Source: Pyrinomonadaceae bacterium (lineage in GTDB: Bacteria > Acidobacteriota > Blastocatellia > Pyrinomonadales > Pyrinomonadaceae). From it: a DNA stretch of 40,613 nucleotides. A program made the position numbers and the translations under genes. The notes beneath the pieces are model-generated. The model was not told the origin of the DNA and ran no database searches. It saw only the letters and a program-made list of their open reading frames with translations. The stretch is taken from the NCBI GenBank assembly GCA_017983495.1, contig JAGOBH010000015.1, positions 1-40,613 of the forward strand. Reading direction: 5' to 3'. Shown one piece after another: positions 1 through 7,778 of the stretch. Each line of letters begins with the position of its first letter. Position 1 is the first letter of the stretch.

Positions 1-20
1 AATTTCGGCGTATTGTGAGT

Positions 21-947
21 ATGAAATGTCTGATACTGTTATTGGCCCTGATCTCCGTCTGCCTTTCAGCACGGGCTCAGGACACTGCGCCATCGCAGAC
101 GAACGATCAGCCCACGCTCCCGCAGGCCGGACCGAAGAATGCCGAACCATCCCCGAGCCCGGTCGTCGCTGCTAGCGATAAGGACAAGTTAAGTGCCATT
201 CCCGACAAGAAAATTTCGGCTGAGGTTGTTCCGGACCCGCCTGTCGCCGACCGCAAGTCTACGGCCGTAAATAATTCAACGCGACCATCCGACATTGACG
301 ACGCCTCAGTACCGGAGTTGGATAACCGCTTTAATTGGAAACCGGCATTGATCCAGTCGGGCATCTTCATGGCCATACAGCATTCGTTCCGAATGTCCCA
401 GCCTAAAACAACCCGTGAACTCGGCGGTAAATTCTTTGCCGATTGGCGGGATTCGCTAAAAAACCTGAAAGGATGGCGCGACGGCAACAAATGGTTTACC
501 AACTACATCGCACATCCGATGCAGGGCAGCATGACCGGAAGAATATTTATCAATAATAGCGGCCGTGCAAGGCGTCAGGAATTTGGCGGATCAAAGGAAT
601 ATTGGATGAGCCGGCTAAAGGCAGCGGTATGGACTGCCGTATGGAGCACTCAGTTCGAGATCGGCCCGATCAGCGAAGCGTCCATCGGCAACGTCGGCCT
701 GCGGCTCAACTCAGACGGTTCAAGCAAATTGTCGTATGTTGATCTGGTTATAACTCCGACACTCGGCACAGGTTTTGCGATAGCCGAAGACGCCGTCGAC
801 AAATATATTCTAAAAAATTGGATAGAACGCAAAACGACCAGCGGCCTGACGATCAAATTCTATCGCTCGATCTTGACCCCCGTAATGAGCTTCGCCAATA
901 TCCTCCGCGGCAAAGCCCCGTGGTACCGCGAGTACCGAAGGAACTAG
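21..947 (+). CDS. secreted protein of unknown function, weakly DUF3943-like
   Basis: The first ~20 residues (MKCLILLLALISVCLSARAQ) form a Sec signal peptide, so the product is probably exported. Residues ~22-100 are a Pro/Ala/Asp-rich low-complexity linker. The rest looks like a folded domain with the segment HPMQGSMTGRIFINNSGRAR followed by Trp-rich sequence. That pattern (HP-x2-GS, then NxxR and an aromatic segment) recalls DUF3943-type outer-membrane-associated proteins, but the resemblance is weak and from memory. I chose ATG 21 because it gives a compact signal peptide; GTG 15 would add two residues. Only 20 bases of upstream sequence are in the window, so no ribosome binding site can be judged. 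It converges on cinA. Function unknown. Confidence 0.7.
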   Translation: MKCLILLLALISVCLSARAQDTAPSQTNDQPTLPQAGPKNAEPSPSPVVAASDKDKLSAIPDKKISAEVVPDPPVADRKSTAVNNSTRPSDIDDASVPELDNRFNWKPALIQSGIFMAIQHSFRMSQPKTTRELGGKFFADWRDSLKNLKGWRDGNKWFTNYIAHPMQGSMTGRIFINNSGRARRQEFGGSKEYWMSRLKAAVWTAVWSTQFEIGPISEASIGNVGLRLNSDGSSKLSYVDLVITPTLGTGFAIAEDAVDKYILKNWIERKTTSGLTIKFYRSILTPVMSFANILRGKAPWYREYRRN

Positions 948-999
948 CCCCCTCGTTATTTAGTTGCTTTCGCCAATTCTGCGGGAGGCTGATTTATTC

Positions 1000-1019
1000 A
1001 AGGCGGCTTCAGCCGTCTT
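1000..1019. terminator. hairpin between convergent genes
   Basis: AAGGCGGCT and AGCCGTCTT form a 9-bp stem (one G-U pair) around a minimal TC turn, in the gap between two convergent genes. There is no long T-run, so it may be a bidirectional terminator or a REP-like palindrome. Its GGCTTCAGCC core resembles the core of the palindromes at 28985 and 29093. Confidence 0.4.
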
Positions 1020-1061
1020 CCCGCGGCCTCGCGGCAAATAGCCACGCACCTTCAGGTTTGA

Positions 1062-2300
1062 TTAGTGCATGATCTGACGCCGGAGGTAATCGAGCGCGGC
1101 CTGGCTGGTGCGCCAGCGGATGAGGTAGCGGTCGCCGGGAAGATTGAGACGGACCGATTTTGTCCCCTTCGCACCGGAATAGCCGATAAAGACTGTGCCG
1201 ACCGGCTTTTCGTCGGTGCCGCCGTCGGGGCCGGCGATGCCGGTAACGGAGATGGCGTGGTCGGTTCCGGCGTAGGCACGCATCCCGTCGGCCATTGCCT
1301 CGGCACACTCCGCACTTACGGCTCCGTGGCGTTCGAGGATCTCGGCAGGCACGCCGAGGGTACGCATCTTTGCCTCATTTGAGTAAGTTACGGCTCCCTC
1401 TAGAAAATAGCGGGACGAACCCGCCACGGCCGTGATGCGCTGGCCGATCAGCCCGCCGGTGCAGCTTTCGGCGACCGAGACCGTTTCGCCGCGGCGTATC
1501 AGATGTGCACCGACGATCTCTTCCATCGTCTCGCCGTGGGTCGCAAAGACGGGTTTGCCAATAGCGGCGATCAGTTCGTCGGCCAGCTTGTTGCATGTCG
1601 CGACGGCCTCGGCCTCGGTGTCGGCACGAGCGGCAATGTGGATCTCGACCTCGCTTTTGTTGAACAATATCGAAGTCTGCACGCTCTCGTACGACATGTA
1701 GATCGGAGCCGCGATCTCGTCGACCGCTGATTCGCCTAAGCCCGAAACCCGCAGAATGCGGCGTTTGACAAAGACCTCGCCCGCGATCGCCTTGAGCCGC
1801 CCAAAAACGTGGTCCGTGAACATCGGCTGGTTTTCACGCGGCGGCCCGGGCAGGATGATGAGCATTTTGCCATCCATCTCGGCCAGCATGCCGACCGCCG
1901 AGCCGTTCGGATTAGGCAGGATGTCGGCACCGTCGATGACGTACGCCTGACGCTTGTTGATCTCAGGCATCTCGCGTCCCCACGAGCGAAAACGCTCGCG
2001 CAGATGCTGTTCGATATCCTCGTGATAAACAAGCTCGCGTCCAACCGCAGCAGCCGTGAATTCGCGCGTATTATCGTCCGCCGTCGGCCCCAAACCACCC
2101 GTTGTGATCACGACGTCCGACCGTTTCAGAGCGTCACGCACCGTCTCCTCAAGCCGAGCACCGTCGTCACCGACGATCGTCTTGAGCATCACCTCAATGC
2201 CGATGTCGTTCAGCTTTTCCGTCAGCCAAAGGCTGTTAGTATCCGTCTTCGTCGGCGTCAAAAGCTCCGACCCGATAGCGATGATCTCTGCAGATAACAT
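1062..2300 (-). CDS. cinA: CinA: MoaB-like domain plus NMN deamidase (PncC) domain
   Basis: This is a full-length 412-residue CinA-family protein. Residues 1-~170 are the MoaB/MogA-like (COG1058) domain with IGSELL at 9-14 and TTGGLGPTADD at 66-76. Residues ~258-412 are the C-terminal CinA domain, known in other bacteria to deamidate nicotinamide mononucleotide in pyridine-nucleotide salvage; AESCTGG (~278-284) and GIAGPDGGT (~354-362) are its hallmark active-site segments. The name refers to competence/damage induction in Gram-positives, which is not implied here. The ATG at 2300 matches the family start. Its upstream side abuts the inverted-repeat arm at 2304-2336, so any transcript from the S23 or iaaA genes would cross that hairpin before cinA. 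Confidence 0.95.
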   Translation of the reverse strand: MLSAEIIAIGSELLTPTKTDTNSLWLTEKLNDIGIEVMLKTIVGDDGARLEETVRDALKRSDVVITTGGLGPTADDNTREFTAAAVGRELVYHEDIEQHLRERFRSWGREMPEINKRQAYVIDGADILPNPNGSAVGMLAEMDGKMLIILPGPPRENQPMFTDHVFGRLKAIAGEVFVKRRILRVSGLGESAVDEIAAPIYMSYESVQTSILFNKSEVEIHIAARADTEAEAVATCNKLADELIAAIGKPVFATHGETMEEIVGAHLIRRGETVSVAESCTGGLIGQRITAVAGSSRYFLEGAVTYSNEAKMRTLGVPAEILERHGAVSAECAEAMADGMRAYAGTDHAISVTGIAGPDGGTDEKPVGTVFIGYSGAKGTKSVRLNLPGDRYLIRWRTSQAALDYLRRQIMH

Positions 2301-2303
2301 AAT

Positions 2304-2747
2304 GTGAAAATGTGAAAGCGTGAAAAAGTGAAAAAGATCAATTCGTTTCAGCGTTGAAGATCGACTTCATATGGTTTGAGATCGATCCGCTTAGAAACTT
2401 TGCCTTTTCACGTAGGATGTCCCGCTCAACCGCGTCAAGATATCCGACCTCGTGAGCAACATAGATCTGGCTTCTGATCTCGCCAGCCGATGCCTTGGCA
2501 ATGTTCAGGAAATTCAAATACTCCTTTCGCGACCGGCGTTCGAAACCTTCGGCGATATTACTCGATATTGCGACTGCCGCATCACGCATCTGATTCTTCA
2601 GACCGAAATCGTTCTTCAACCCCTGGCGTTCCGTCAACAGGTAGATATCCTTGGCAAATTCAACAGCCTTTTGCCAGATAAAAAGGTCCTCAAACTGTTC
2701 AACTTTTCTCTTCACTTTTTCACTTTTTCACCCTTTCACTTTTCCCC
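2304..2747. mobile_element. inverted-repeat-bounded unit carrying an S23-type gene (IVS-like)
   Basis: A 33-nt arm at 2304-2336, built from GTGAAAAAG-type units, is matched in inverted orientation at 2715-2747. By hand 29 of 33 positions agree, and the 25-nt core has one mismatch. The only gene between the arms is the four-helix-bundle gene at 2338-2715, whose stop lies just inside one arm and whose GTG start overlaps the other. A transcript would fold into a long stem with the gene in the loop. Intervening sequences in bacterial 23S rRNA genes have the same plan (long stem, S23 gene inside), but no rRNA gene is present here. Calling the unit mobile is inference; no transposase or target duplication was identified. 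Confidence 0.45.
2338..2715 (-). CDS. four-helix bundle protein (S23 / TIGR02436 family)
   Basis: This 125-residue protein has typical family features: an N-terminal FEDLFIWQKAVEFAKDIY segment, the central DAAVAISSNIAEGFERRS motif and a C-terminal helix. The family is best known from ORFs inside 23S rRNA intervening sequences and is structurally related to Avd proteins of diversity-generating retroelements; a small basic pentameric RNA-binding role is known only for relatives. The start is GTG 2715, which lies at the inner edge of the repeat arm, and the stop is just before the opposite arm. It sits on the same strand as iaaA, 20 bases downstream of it, but the gap is entirely repeat. No reverse transcriptase or rRNA gene is nearby, so its job here is unknown. 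Confidence 0.85.
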   Translation of the reverse strand: MKRKVEQFEDLFIWQKAVEFAKDIYLLTERQGLKNDFGLKNQMRDAAVAISSNIAEGFERRSRKEYLNFLNIAKASAGEIRSQIYVAHEVGYLDAVERDILREKAKFLSGSISNHMKSIFNAETN

Positions 2748-3845
2748 TTTATATATCTCGACGACCGGTTTGCCGTCCGGGCCGATGTAGGCACGGTACA
2801 TGCCTTCGGAGTTGAATGAGATGGCCATGTTGCCGAACTTGTCCATCGCGATCACACCGCCGTCGCCGCCAAGCTTTTGTAGCTTTTGCTGGATGACCAT
2901 ATCGGCGGCATTCTGGATCGGCAATGCTCGGTATTCCATTAGCGACGCGATGTCGCGAGCGACTCCGAGACGGATAAAGAACTCGCCCCAGCCAGTTGCC
3001 GACACGGCACACGAATCATTATTCGCATACGTTCCGGCACCGATGATCGGGGCGTCGCCGACTCGGCCGTATTTCTTATTGGTCATTCCGCCCGTAGATG
3101 TTCCAGCGGCAAGGTCGCCGTTCTTGTCTAGCGCCACCGCTCCAACCGTGCCAAAACGGTTTCGCGGTTCCTGTGCGGCCGGAGTTGAATTCGCGGCGAT
3201 CGAGGGTTTCACGCTTTCACTTTTCCCCTTTTCCACCTTTTCACTTTTTTCCTTTTCCTCTTTGAGAATGTTCTGCAGGGCATCCCAGCGGGGCTGTGTC
3301 CAGAAATACTTCTCGTCGACCAGCTCGATCTTTTGCTCTTTGGCAAACTTTTCGGCACCGTCGCCGACCATCATTACGTGCTCCGACTTTTCCATCACAG
3401 CACGTGCCAGCGTGATCGGGTTTTTGACGTGACGCAGCCCCGCGACCGACCCGGCGGCCTGCGTTTTACCGAACATTATCGACGCGTCAAGCTCATTTTT
3501 GCCGTCATTTGTAAAAACCGCACCCTTTCCCGCGTTGAACAGCGGCGAATCTTCCATTATACGGATCGCGATCTCAACGGCGTCGAGGCTCGTTTTACCT
3601 GCCTGAAGGGCCTTGTAGCCCGCCAGCACGGCTTCCTCGAGTTTCGCCCGAAATTCCTTTTCCCTTTCGGGAGTCAATGTCGCTTTCGAAATGACACCCG
3701 CACCGCCATGGATGATAAACCCGAGCCGCGGATTTTGGGGCGACTGAAGCTGTCTGATCTCGGCGAAACTTCCCTTTTGGGCAATCGCACCGAGCGGAAA
3801 AATGAGCGTAACGGCGATCAGAAGAAATGATGTCAGTCTTTGCAT
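2736..3845 (-). CDS. iaaA: secreted isoaspartyl peptidase / plant-type L-asparaginase
   Basis: This is an N-terminal-nucleophile hydrolase of 369 residues with a signal peptide (cleavage near residue 22, AIAQ), so it probably acts outside the cytoplasm. HGGAG at ~46-50 and GKGAVFTNDG at ~106-115 are family motifs. The precursor is expected to cleave itself before Thr233 in GTVGAVALD, exposing the catalytic threonine; TSTGGMTNKKYGRVGD follows as in known members. These enzymes hydrolyse beta-aspartyl dipeptides and asparagine. The linker just before the cleavage site (residues ~195-213) is a Lys/Glu/Ser repeat encoded by the same DNA repeat that covers the stop codon. The linker is normally variable, so activity is probably retained. 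The gene ends in the repeat arm of the S23 unit. Confidence 0.92.
   Translation of the reverse strand: MQRLTSFLLIAVTLIFPLGAIAQKGSFAEIRQLQSPQNPRLGFIIHGGAGVISKATLTPEREKEFRAKLEEAVLAGYKALQAGKTSLDAVEIAIRIMEDSPLFNAGKGAVFTNDGKNELDASIMFGKTQAAGSVAGLRHVKNPITLARAVMEKSEHVMMVGDGAEKFAKEQKIELVDEKYFWTQPRWDALQNILKEEKEKSEKVEKGKSESVKPSIAANSTPAAQEPRNRFGTVGAVALDKNGDLAAGTSTGGMTNKKYGRVGDAPIIGAGTYANNDSCAVSATGWGEFFIRLGVARDIASLMEYRALPIQNAADMVIQQKLQKLGGDGGVIAMDKFGNMAISFNSEGMYRAYIGPDGKPVVEIYKGEK
3207..3263 (-). repeat. GTGAAAA-type repeat inside the iaaA coding sequence
   Basis: On the minus strand this stretch consists of GTGAAAAGG/GTGAAAGC-like units encoding a Lys/Glu/Ser-rich stretch. Its last part (GGGGAAAAGTGAAAG followed by GTGAAA) matches the repeat at the iaaA stop codon (2713-2747) almost base for base. 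It lies in the interdomain linker, is a multiple of three and keeps the frame open. Confidence 0.75.
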
Positions 3846-3909
3846 AAACGGAATCTCCGGCAGGTTCTCAGATATCGTTCAGATTAACATAGCTGCGAAA
3901 CTTTGATAA

Positions 3910-5226
3910 TCAGGCAGTACAGTTGGCCGCGAACAGTCGGCGAAATTCCTCATTCGCCTCAAGCAGTTCGGCCTCTTCCCTTGCCCACGGCGAAATGCCG
4001 CCGTTCGGGTCGCGTGCAAGCTCGAGAAAGTCGGCCCATGCGATATTGCGGGTCGCGGCGACCTCGTCGGGGTTCGGACGCGGCAATTTGTCGGTAAATC
4101 CGACCAGCACCGGGCAGATCTCGTTTTCGACGACGCCGTCCTTTTCGGCTCGGTATCGAAAATCAGGGAGCAGCGTATTCAGGCCCAGACCGCTGAAGCC
4201 GAGCTCGAACTTAAGTCGGCGTTTTGCCGCGTCGACCGTCCTTTCGTGTAGCATGACATGCCCGCAGCACGAATTTGACCACACGCCCGGCCACGTCTTT
4301 TTTGAGAGTGCACGCTGCTGCAGCAGCAGTTCGCCCTTTGAGTTGAAGAGAAAGATCGAAAACGCGAGATGAAGCTTGGTATCGGCGTGATGCACCAGCG
4401 GCTTTGCCTCGGTCGCGATCGGCGTGCCCGCATCATCGACGTACACGAGCATGTCATCAAAGCGGTAGTGATATTGAATCCAATAAACCGCAAGCCAAAT
4501 GACGATCCCGGCACCGATCACCGCCGGCCAAACCATTCCGCCAAACACCGCGATCGCTGTCCAAAAAAAGACGATGAGAAACGCACTTGAGACCATCTGC
4601 ACCGGAATGCGTAGCAAAGGCTTTGCCCGCCATAGATACAGCTCGATAACGATCGCCGCGAGCGTTCCGCTGACGAGCCAGCCGACAAAATTTGAGATCG
4701 GCACGCCGTAAAAACCGATGTTCGCCGCGTATTGCCAGAACCCGAGTCTGACAGCGCCGGGATCAAGAACAAGATCGAACAGAGTCGCGATCATTGCAGT
4801 CGCGATAACACGGACGATGACATTCCCAAAGGTCACCCTCGCCACCGCATACGCCCCGACGATAAGCGGAGTCCAAGCCAAAAACACCGTCCACGGCGTG
4901 ACGCCAAAAAGCTTTGCACCGAGCAGTTCCGAATAACCAAAATGTCCGTACGGAAATCCTGTGTAGATTGCCGACGTCTCGAGCAGCAGCGCGTAAATTC
5001 CCAGAGTTGCCCACAAACCCAGAGCGTCACGCCACCCGAGCCATCGCCGCGTCGCCCAAAATGCCGGTATCGCAAACAGCACGACGTTCACACCCGAAAG
5101 GTAATGCGACCACGGCGGCAGTTCCACGTTGACCATAAAGAACGCCGAAACCGCCAAAGCGACTAGCACGATGCTGAAGATGATCAAATTTTGCCGGCTA
5201 TATTTCTGCATCAATGACTGCGGCAT
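3910..5226 (-). CDS. cruF-idi: fused carotenoid hydratase (CruF-like) and type I isopentenyl-diphosphate isomerase
   Basis: Two enzymes are joined in one frame. The N-terminal ~255 residues form a multi-helix membrane domain of the CruF/DUF422 type, with YGHFGYSELLGAKLFGV, DLVLDPGAVRLGFW and YGVPISNFVGW; relatives hydrate carotenoid ends in bacterioruberin and myxol synthesis. The C-terminal ~165 residues are a Nudix-fold IPP isomerase: the catalytic cysteine segment NSCCGH and the metal/catalytic glutamate segment VENEICPV are both present, so this half looks active. The isomerase makes DMAPP, the starter for carotenoid and elongase precursors. ATG 5226 was chosen; TTG 5286 and ATG 5211 are in frame, and none has a clear ribosome binding site. 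It diverges from the prenyltransferase gene at 5316. Confidence 0.88.
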   Translation of the reverse strand: MPQSLMQKYSRQNLIIFSIVLVALAVSAFFMVNVELPPWSHYLSGVNVVLFAIPAFWATRRWLGWRDALGLWATLGIYALLLETSAIYTGFPYGHFGYSELLGAKLFGVTPWTVFLAWTPLIVGAYAVARVTFGNVIVRVIATAMIATLFDLVLDPGAVRLGFWQYAANIGFYGVPISNFVGWLVSGTLAAIVIELYLWRAKPLLRIPVQMVSSAFLIVFFWTAIAVFGGMVWPAVIGAGIVIWLAVYWIQYHYRFDDMLVYVDDAGTPIATEAKPLVHHADTKLHLAFSIFLFNSKGELLLQQRALSKKTWPGVWSNSCCGHVMLHERTVDAAKRRLKFELGFSGLGLNTLLPDFRYRAEKDGVVENEICPVLVGFTDKLPRPNPDEVAATRNIAWADFLELARDPNGGISPWAREEAELLEANEEFRRLFAANCTA

Positions 5227-5278
5227 AGCCGCATTTTTGTAGATCGAAACCGGAAAAGCATAGCTTTCCCACAAATAG

Positions 5279-5309
5279 ACGGGCAAAGCCCGTGAGACAT
5301 ATATATAAT
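5279..5309 (+). promoter_or_regulatory. divergent control region with palindrome and TATAAT
   Basis: ACGGGC-AAA-GCCCGT is a perfect 6-bp inverted repeat at 5279-5293, between the divergent cruF-idi and prenyltransferase genes. A perfect TATAAT lies at 5304-5309, only six bases before ATG 5316, which would place transcription start at or next to the start codon (leaderless mRNA). No convincing -35 box is visible, so the promoter is a tentative call. Confidence 0.3.
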
Positions 5310-5315
5310 TACCTG

Positions 5316-6161
5316 ATGCCCGATCTCCGATTCTTGCTAAAGGTCAGCCGGCCGCGATTTTGGATCTACATCCTTGGTCCGTACGTTGTCGGGCTGATCG
5401 CGGCGGCCGCAAGTATCGACGCGTTGTTGGTGCCGCAATACCTGGCTTTCGCTCTGTATTTCACGCTGCCGGCAAATCTGCTGGTCTACGGCGTCAACGA
5501 TATTTTCGATTATGAGACCGACCGGCTAAACCCCAAAAAGGCAGCCTACGAAGCACTCGTGACGCCTGAACGCCGCACGATCTTGGTCGTCGCGATCTTC
5601 GCACTAAATTTGCCGTTCATCTCCCAGTTGATCCACGTGCCGCTCGCGGCGATCAATTTGCTGGTCGCATTCGTGCTGCTGTCGGTATTTTATTCGGCAT
5701 CGCCGATCCGTGCCAAGGCCAAGCCATTTCTCGACTCGGCATTCAATATTCTCTATATAATGCCCGGCGTGTTTGCATACACGATGGTTTCGGGCGACCT
5801 GCCGCCGTGGCCGGCGATCGTGGCCGGCGGCCTATGGACAGCCGCGATGCACGCCTATTCCGCAATTCCGGACATTGACGCCGACCGCGATGCCAATTTA
5901 GCAACTATCGCCACAACCTTGGGTTCGACCGGCACTCACGTTTTCTGTTTCGTCTCCTACGTCGCGTCAGCCGTCTTGTCGTTCCAATTTCTCGGCTGGT
6001 TCGGCATTGTCTGCGGCGCGGTTTACGCCGCGATGATGATCGCTTCGTCACTGACCTCAGGCCGCGAAGGCGTATTTCAGGTCTATCGGTACTTCCCCGT
6101 TATTAACGCACTCGTCGGCTTTTGCCTGTTTTGGTACGTCGCCATCCTCAAGTTCTACTAA
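5316..6161 (+). CDS. UbiA-family prenyltransferase, probable lycopene elongase
   Basis: This is a 281-residue integral membrane prenyltransferase. The first Asp-rich motif is NDIFDYETD and the second is DIDADRDAN; both bind prenyl diphosphate through Mg2+ in this family. The N-terminal LLKVSRPRFWIYILGPYVVG and the NDIFDYETDRLNPKK segment are like the lycopene elongases (LyeJ/CrtEb) that add C5 units to lycopene. Its place between cruF-idi and crtI supports carotenoid elongation over quinone or heme synthesis; that is inference. ATG 5316 gives the family-typical start; GTG 5292 would add eight residues. It runs opposite to the other carotenoid genes, and its stop overlaps the crtI stop by 3-4 bases tail to tail. 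Confidence 0.8.
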   Translation: MPDLRFLLKVSRPRFWIYILGPYVVGLIAAAASIDALLVPQYLAFALYFTLPANLLVYGVNDIFDYETDRLNPKKAAYEALVTPERRTILVVAIFALNLPFISQLIHVPLAAINLLVAFVLLSVFYSASPIRAKAKPFLDSAFNILYIMPGVFAYTMVSGDLPPWPAIVAGGLWTAAMHAYSAIPDIDADRDANLATIATTLGSTGTHVFCFVSYVASAVLSFQFLGWFGIVCGAVYAAMMIASSLTSGREGVFQVYRYFPVINALVGFCLFWYVAILKFY

Positions 6162-7663
6162 AGCGTTTCAAGCGGCCCGGCCGACGTGATGCCGTGAACG
6201 CGTTTATAGGCGAGCTCGGCTGAGATCAGGCAGATCTGCGTGCCGATGCCGGGGTTGGTTCCGGCTCCGACGTAGTACAGGCCTTTGACCTTTTTCGAGA
6301 AATTCTTTGGCCGGAATATCGCCGTCTGCATCAGCGTGTGTGCAAGGCCGAGAGCCGAACCCTTTAACGCGTTATAGTCGGTGGCGAAATTCTCGACGGT
6401 GTAGAGCCGTTTGTACTCGATCTTTTCCCGCAGGCCGTCCATTCCCATTTCCCGTTCCATCAGTTCCAGAACGCGGTCGGCGTATGCTTCTTTCTCGTCC
6501 TCCGAAATGTCGAGCCCCGACGCGATCGGCACCAGCACAAATAGATTTTCCTTGCCCTCGGGTGCGACGCTCGGGTCGGTGACGCTCGGGGCACAGACGT
6601 ACAGCGAAGGTTCGAGCGGCAACGTCGGGTCTTTATATATATCGTCAAAATTCTTTCGCCAATCTTCTGAAAAGAGCAGGTCGTGATGTATCAGGCTTGG
6701 CATCTTTTCGCTAAGCCCGAGGAACATCATAAATGCTGACGGTGCCATCACACGCTTTTTCCAATAGCGTTCCGAAAACGTGCGGTCTTTCGGCTTCAAC
6801 ATTTTGGTCTCGGTAAACCACATATCGGCGTTCGAGATGACGATGTCGGCGTGGTGAACCTCGCCGTTCTCAAGCCGCACGCCTTTCGCCGTGCCGTTTT
6901 CGACTACGATCTCGGCGACCGGAGCATTGGTCTGCATCACGGCACCATTCTTTTCGGCAACGCTGACGAGTGCCTTGATCAGTTCGTAAAAGCCGCCCTG
7001 CGGATAGAACACGCCCTGGTTAAAGTCCATATGCGACATCAGGTTATAGAGCGCCGGAGCCTCGTACGGCGACGTGCCGAGAAATACCATCGTGTACTCC
7101 ATCACCTGACGCAGCTTTTGCGTTTTGAAGAACCGCGACACGAACGTGTGCATCTTCGAAAAGACCGACAGCTTTTGCCCTTCGGTCGCGACACGTTTAT
7201 TGAGGAAATCGAATATCGTGTCGTAATTCTTGTACATGAAATGCTGCGTCGCAACATTGTACTGATACTCCGACTGCTTGAGATACGCACGCAGTTTGTC
7301 GCCCGCACCGGGTTCGATCGCCTCAAATGTGGCGGCGTCGCGGTCGATGTCGGAATGTATGTCGAGCTGCTCAGAGCCCTCGCGGAAAAAGATGCGGTAC
7401 GACGGCTCGAGCCGGACAAGATCGAGATGGTCTTCGACGCGTTCGCCCATCAGCTCAAAAAAATGCTCGAAAAGGTCGGGCGCCAGGTACCACGACGGGC
7501 CCATGTCAAACTTGAAACCGTTCTCCTCAAAGATGTTCGCCCGGCCGCCGAGATTTCCGTTCTTCTCGAAAACGGTGACGTCGTAGCCCTTTTTAGCAAA
7601 AAGGCCGGCTGTTCCCAGCCCGCCTATTCCTGCTCCGATAATAATAACTTTCTGCTTTGGCAT
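6158..7663 (-). CDS. crtI: phytoene desaturase family protein (CrtI-type)
   Basis: This 501-residue FAD-dependent carotenoid desaturase is full length. The N-terminal dinucleotide-binding motif is VIIIGAGIGGLG (residues ~6-17), followed by FEKNGNLGGRANIF; the C-terminal family signature is GLYYVGAGTNPGIG. The CrtI family includes phytoene desaturases (to lycopene) and the 3',4'-desaturase CrtD of bacterioruberin and spirilloxanthin routes; sequence alone does not separate them here. As the only desaturase in the window, directly downstream of crtB, it is most likely the phytoene-to-lycopene enzyme. It follows crtB on the same strand after a 115-base gap that holds a palindromic repeat. Confidence 0.93.
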   Translation of the reverse strand: MPKQKVIIIGAGIGGLGTAGLFAKKGYDVTVFEKNGNLGGRANIFEENGFKFDMGPSWYLAPDLFEHFFELMGERVEDHLDLVRLEPSYRIFFREGSEQLDIHSDIDRDAATFEAIEPGAGDKLRAYLKQSEYQYNVATQHFMYKNYDTIFDFLNKRVATEGQKLSVFSKMHTFVSRFFKTQKLRQVMEYTMVFLGTSPYEAPALYNLMSHMDFNQGVFYPQGGFYELIKALVSVAEKNGAVMQTNAPVAEIVVENGTAKGVRLENGEVHHADIVISNADMWFTETKMLKPKDRTFSERYWKKRVMAPSAFMMFLGLSEKMPSLIHHDLLFSEDWRKNFDDIYKDPTLPLEPSLYVCAPSVTDPSVAPEGKENLFVLVPIASGLDISEDEKEAYADRVLELMEREMGMDGLREKIEYKRLYTVENFATDYNALKGSALGLAHTLMQTAIFRPKNFSKKVKGLYYVGAGTNPGIGTQICLISAELAYKRVHGITSAGPLETL

Positions 7664-7667
7664 AAAA

Positions 7668-7754
7668 TTACAGGATGAACAAGATCAGCAGGATAGCACG
7701 TGGTTAGATACATGTACTCAACCCTCCATCCTGTTTATCCTGTGCATCCTGTAA
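7668..7754. repeat. ACAGGAT-unit inverted repeat between crtB and crtI
   Basis: The left arm (7668-7694) has three 9-nt units of the ACAGGATnn type; the right arm (7728-7754) holds ATCCTGTnn units. The arms are complementary in 23 of 27 positions by hand count, with a 33-base centre. It would form a strong hairpin in a crtB-crtI transcript and could alter the ratio of the two messages. ATCCTGT-unit repeats of this kind are familiar from other bacterial genomes. Confidence 0.8.
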
Positions 7755-7778
7755 GAATTCCTTTGTTCCCCCACCGAC

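Noticed and set aside
2338..2715. Avd gene of a diversity-generating retroelement
   Set aside because: The protein is in the same structural family, but no reverse transcriptase, template repeat or variable repeat is nearby.
2304..2747. 23S rRNA intervening sequence
   Set aside because: The gene and stem plan match, but no rRNA sequence flanks the unit; it is between cinA and iaaA.
6851..7678. 275-residue open frame opposite crtI
   Set aside because: Antisense to a clear crtI gene, with a low-plausibility basic translation.
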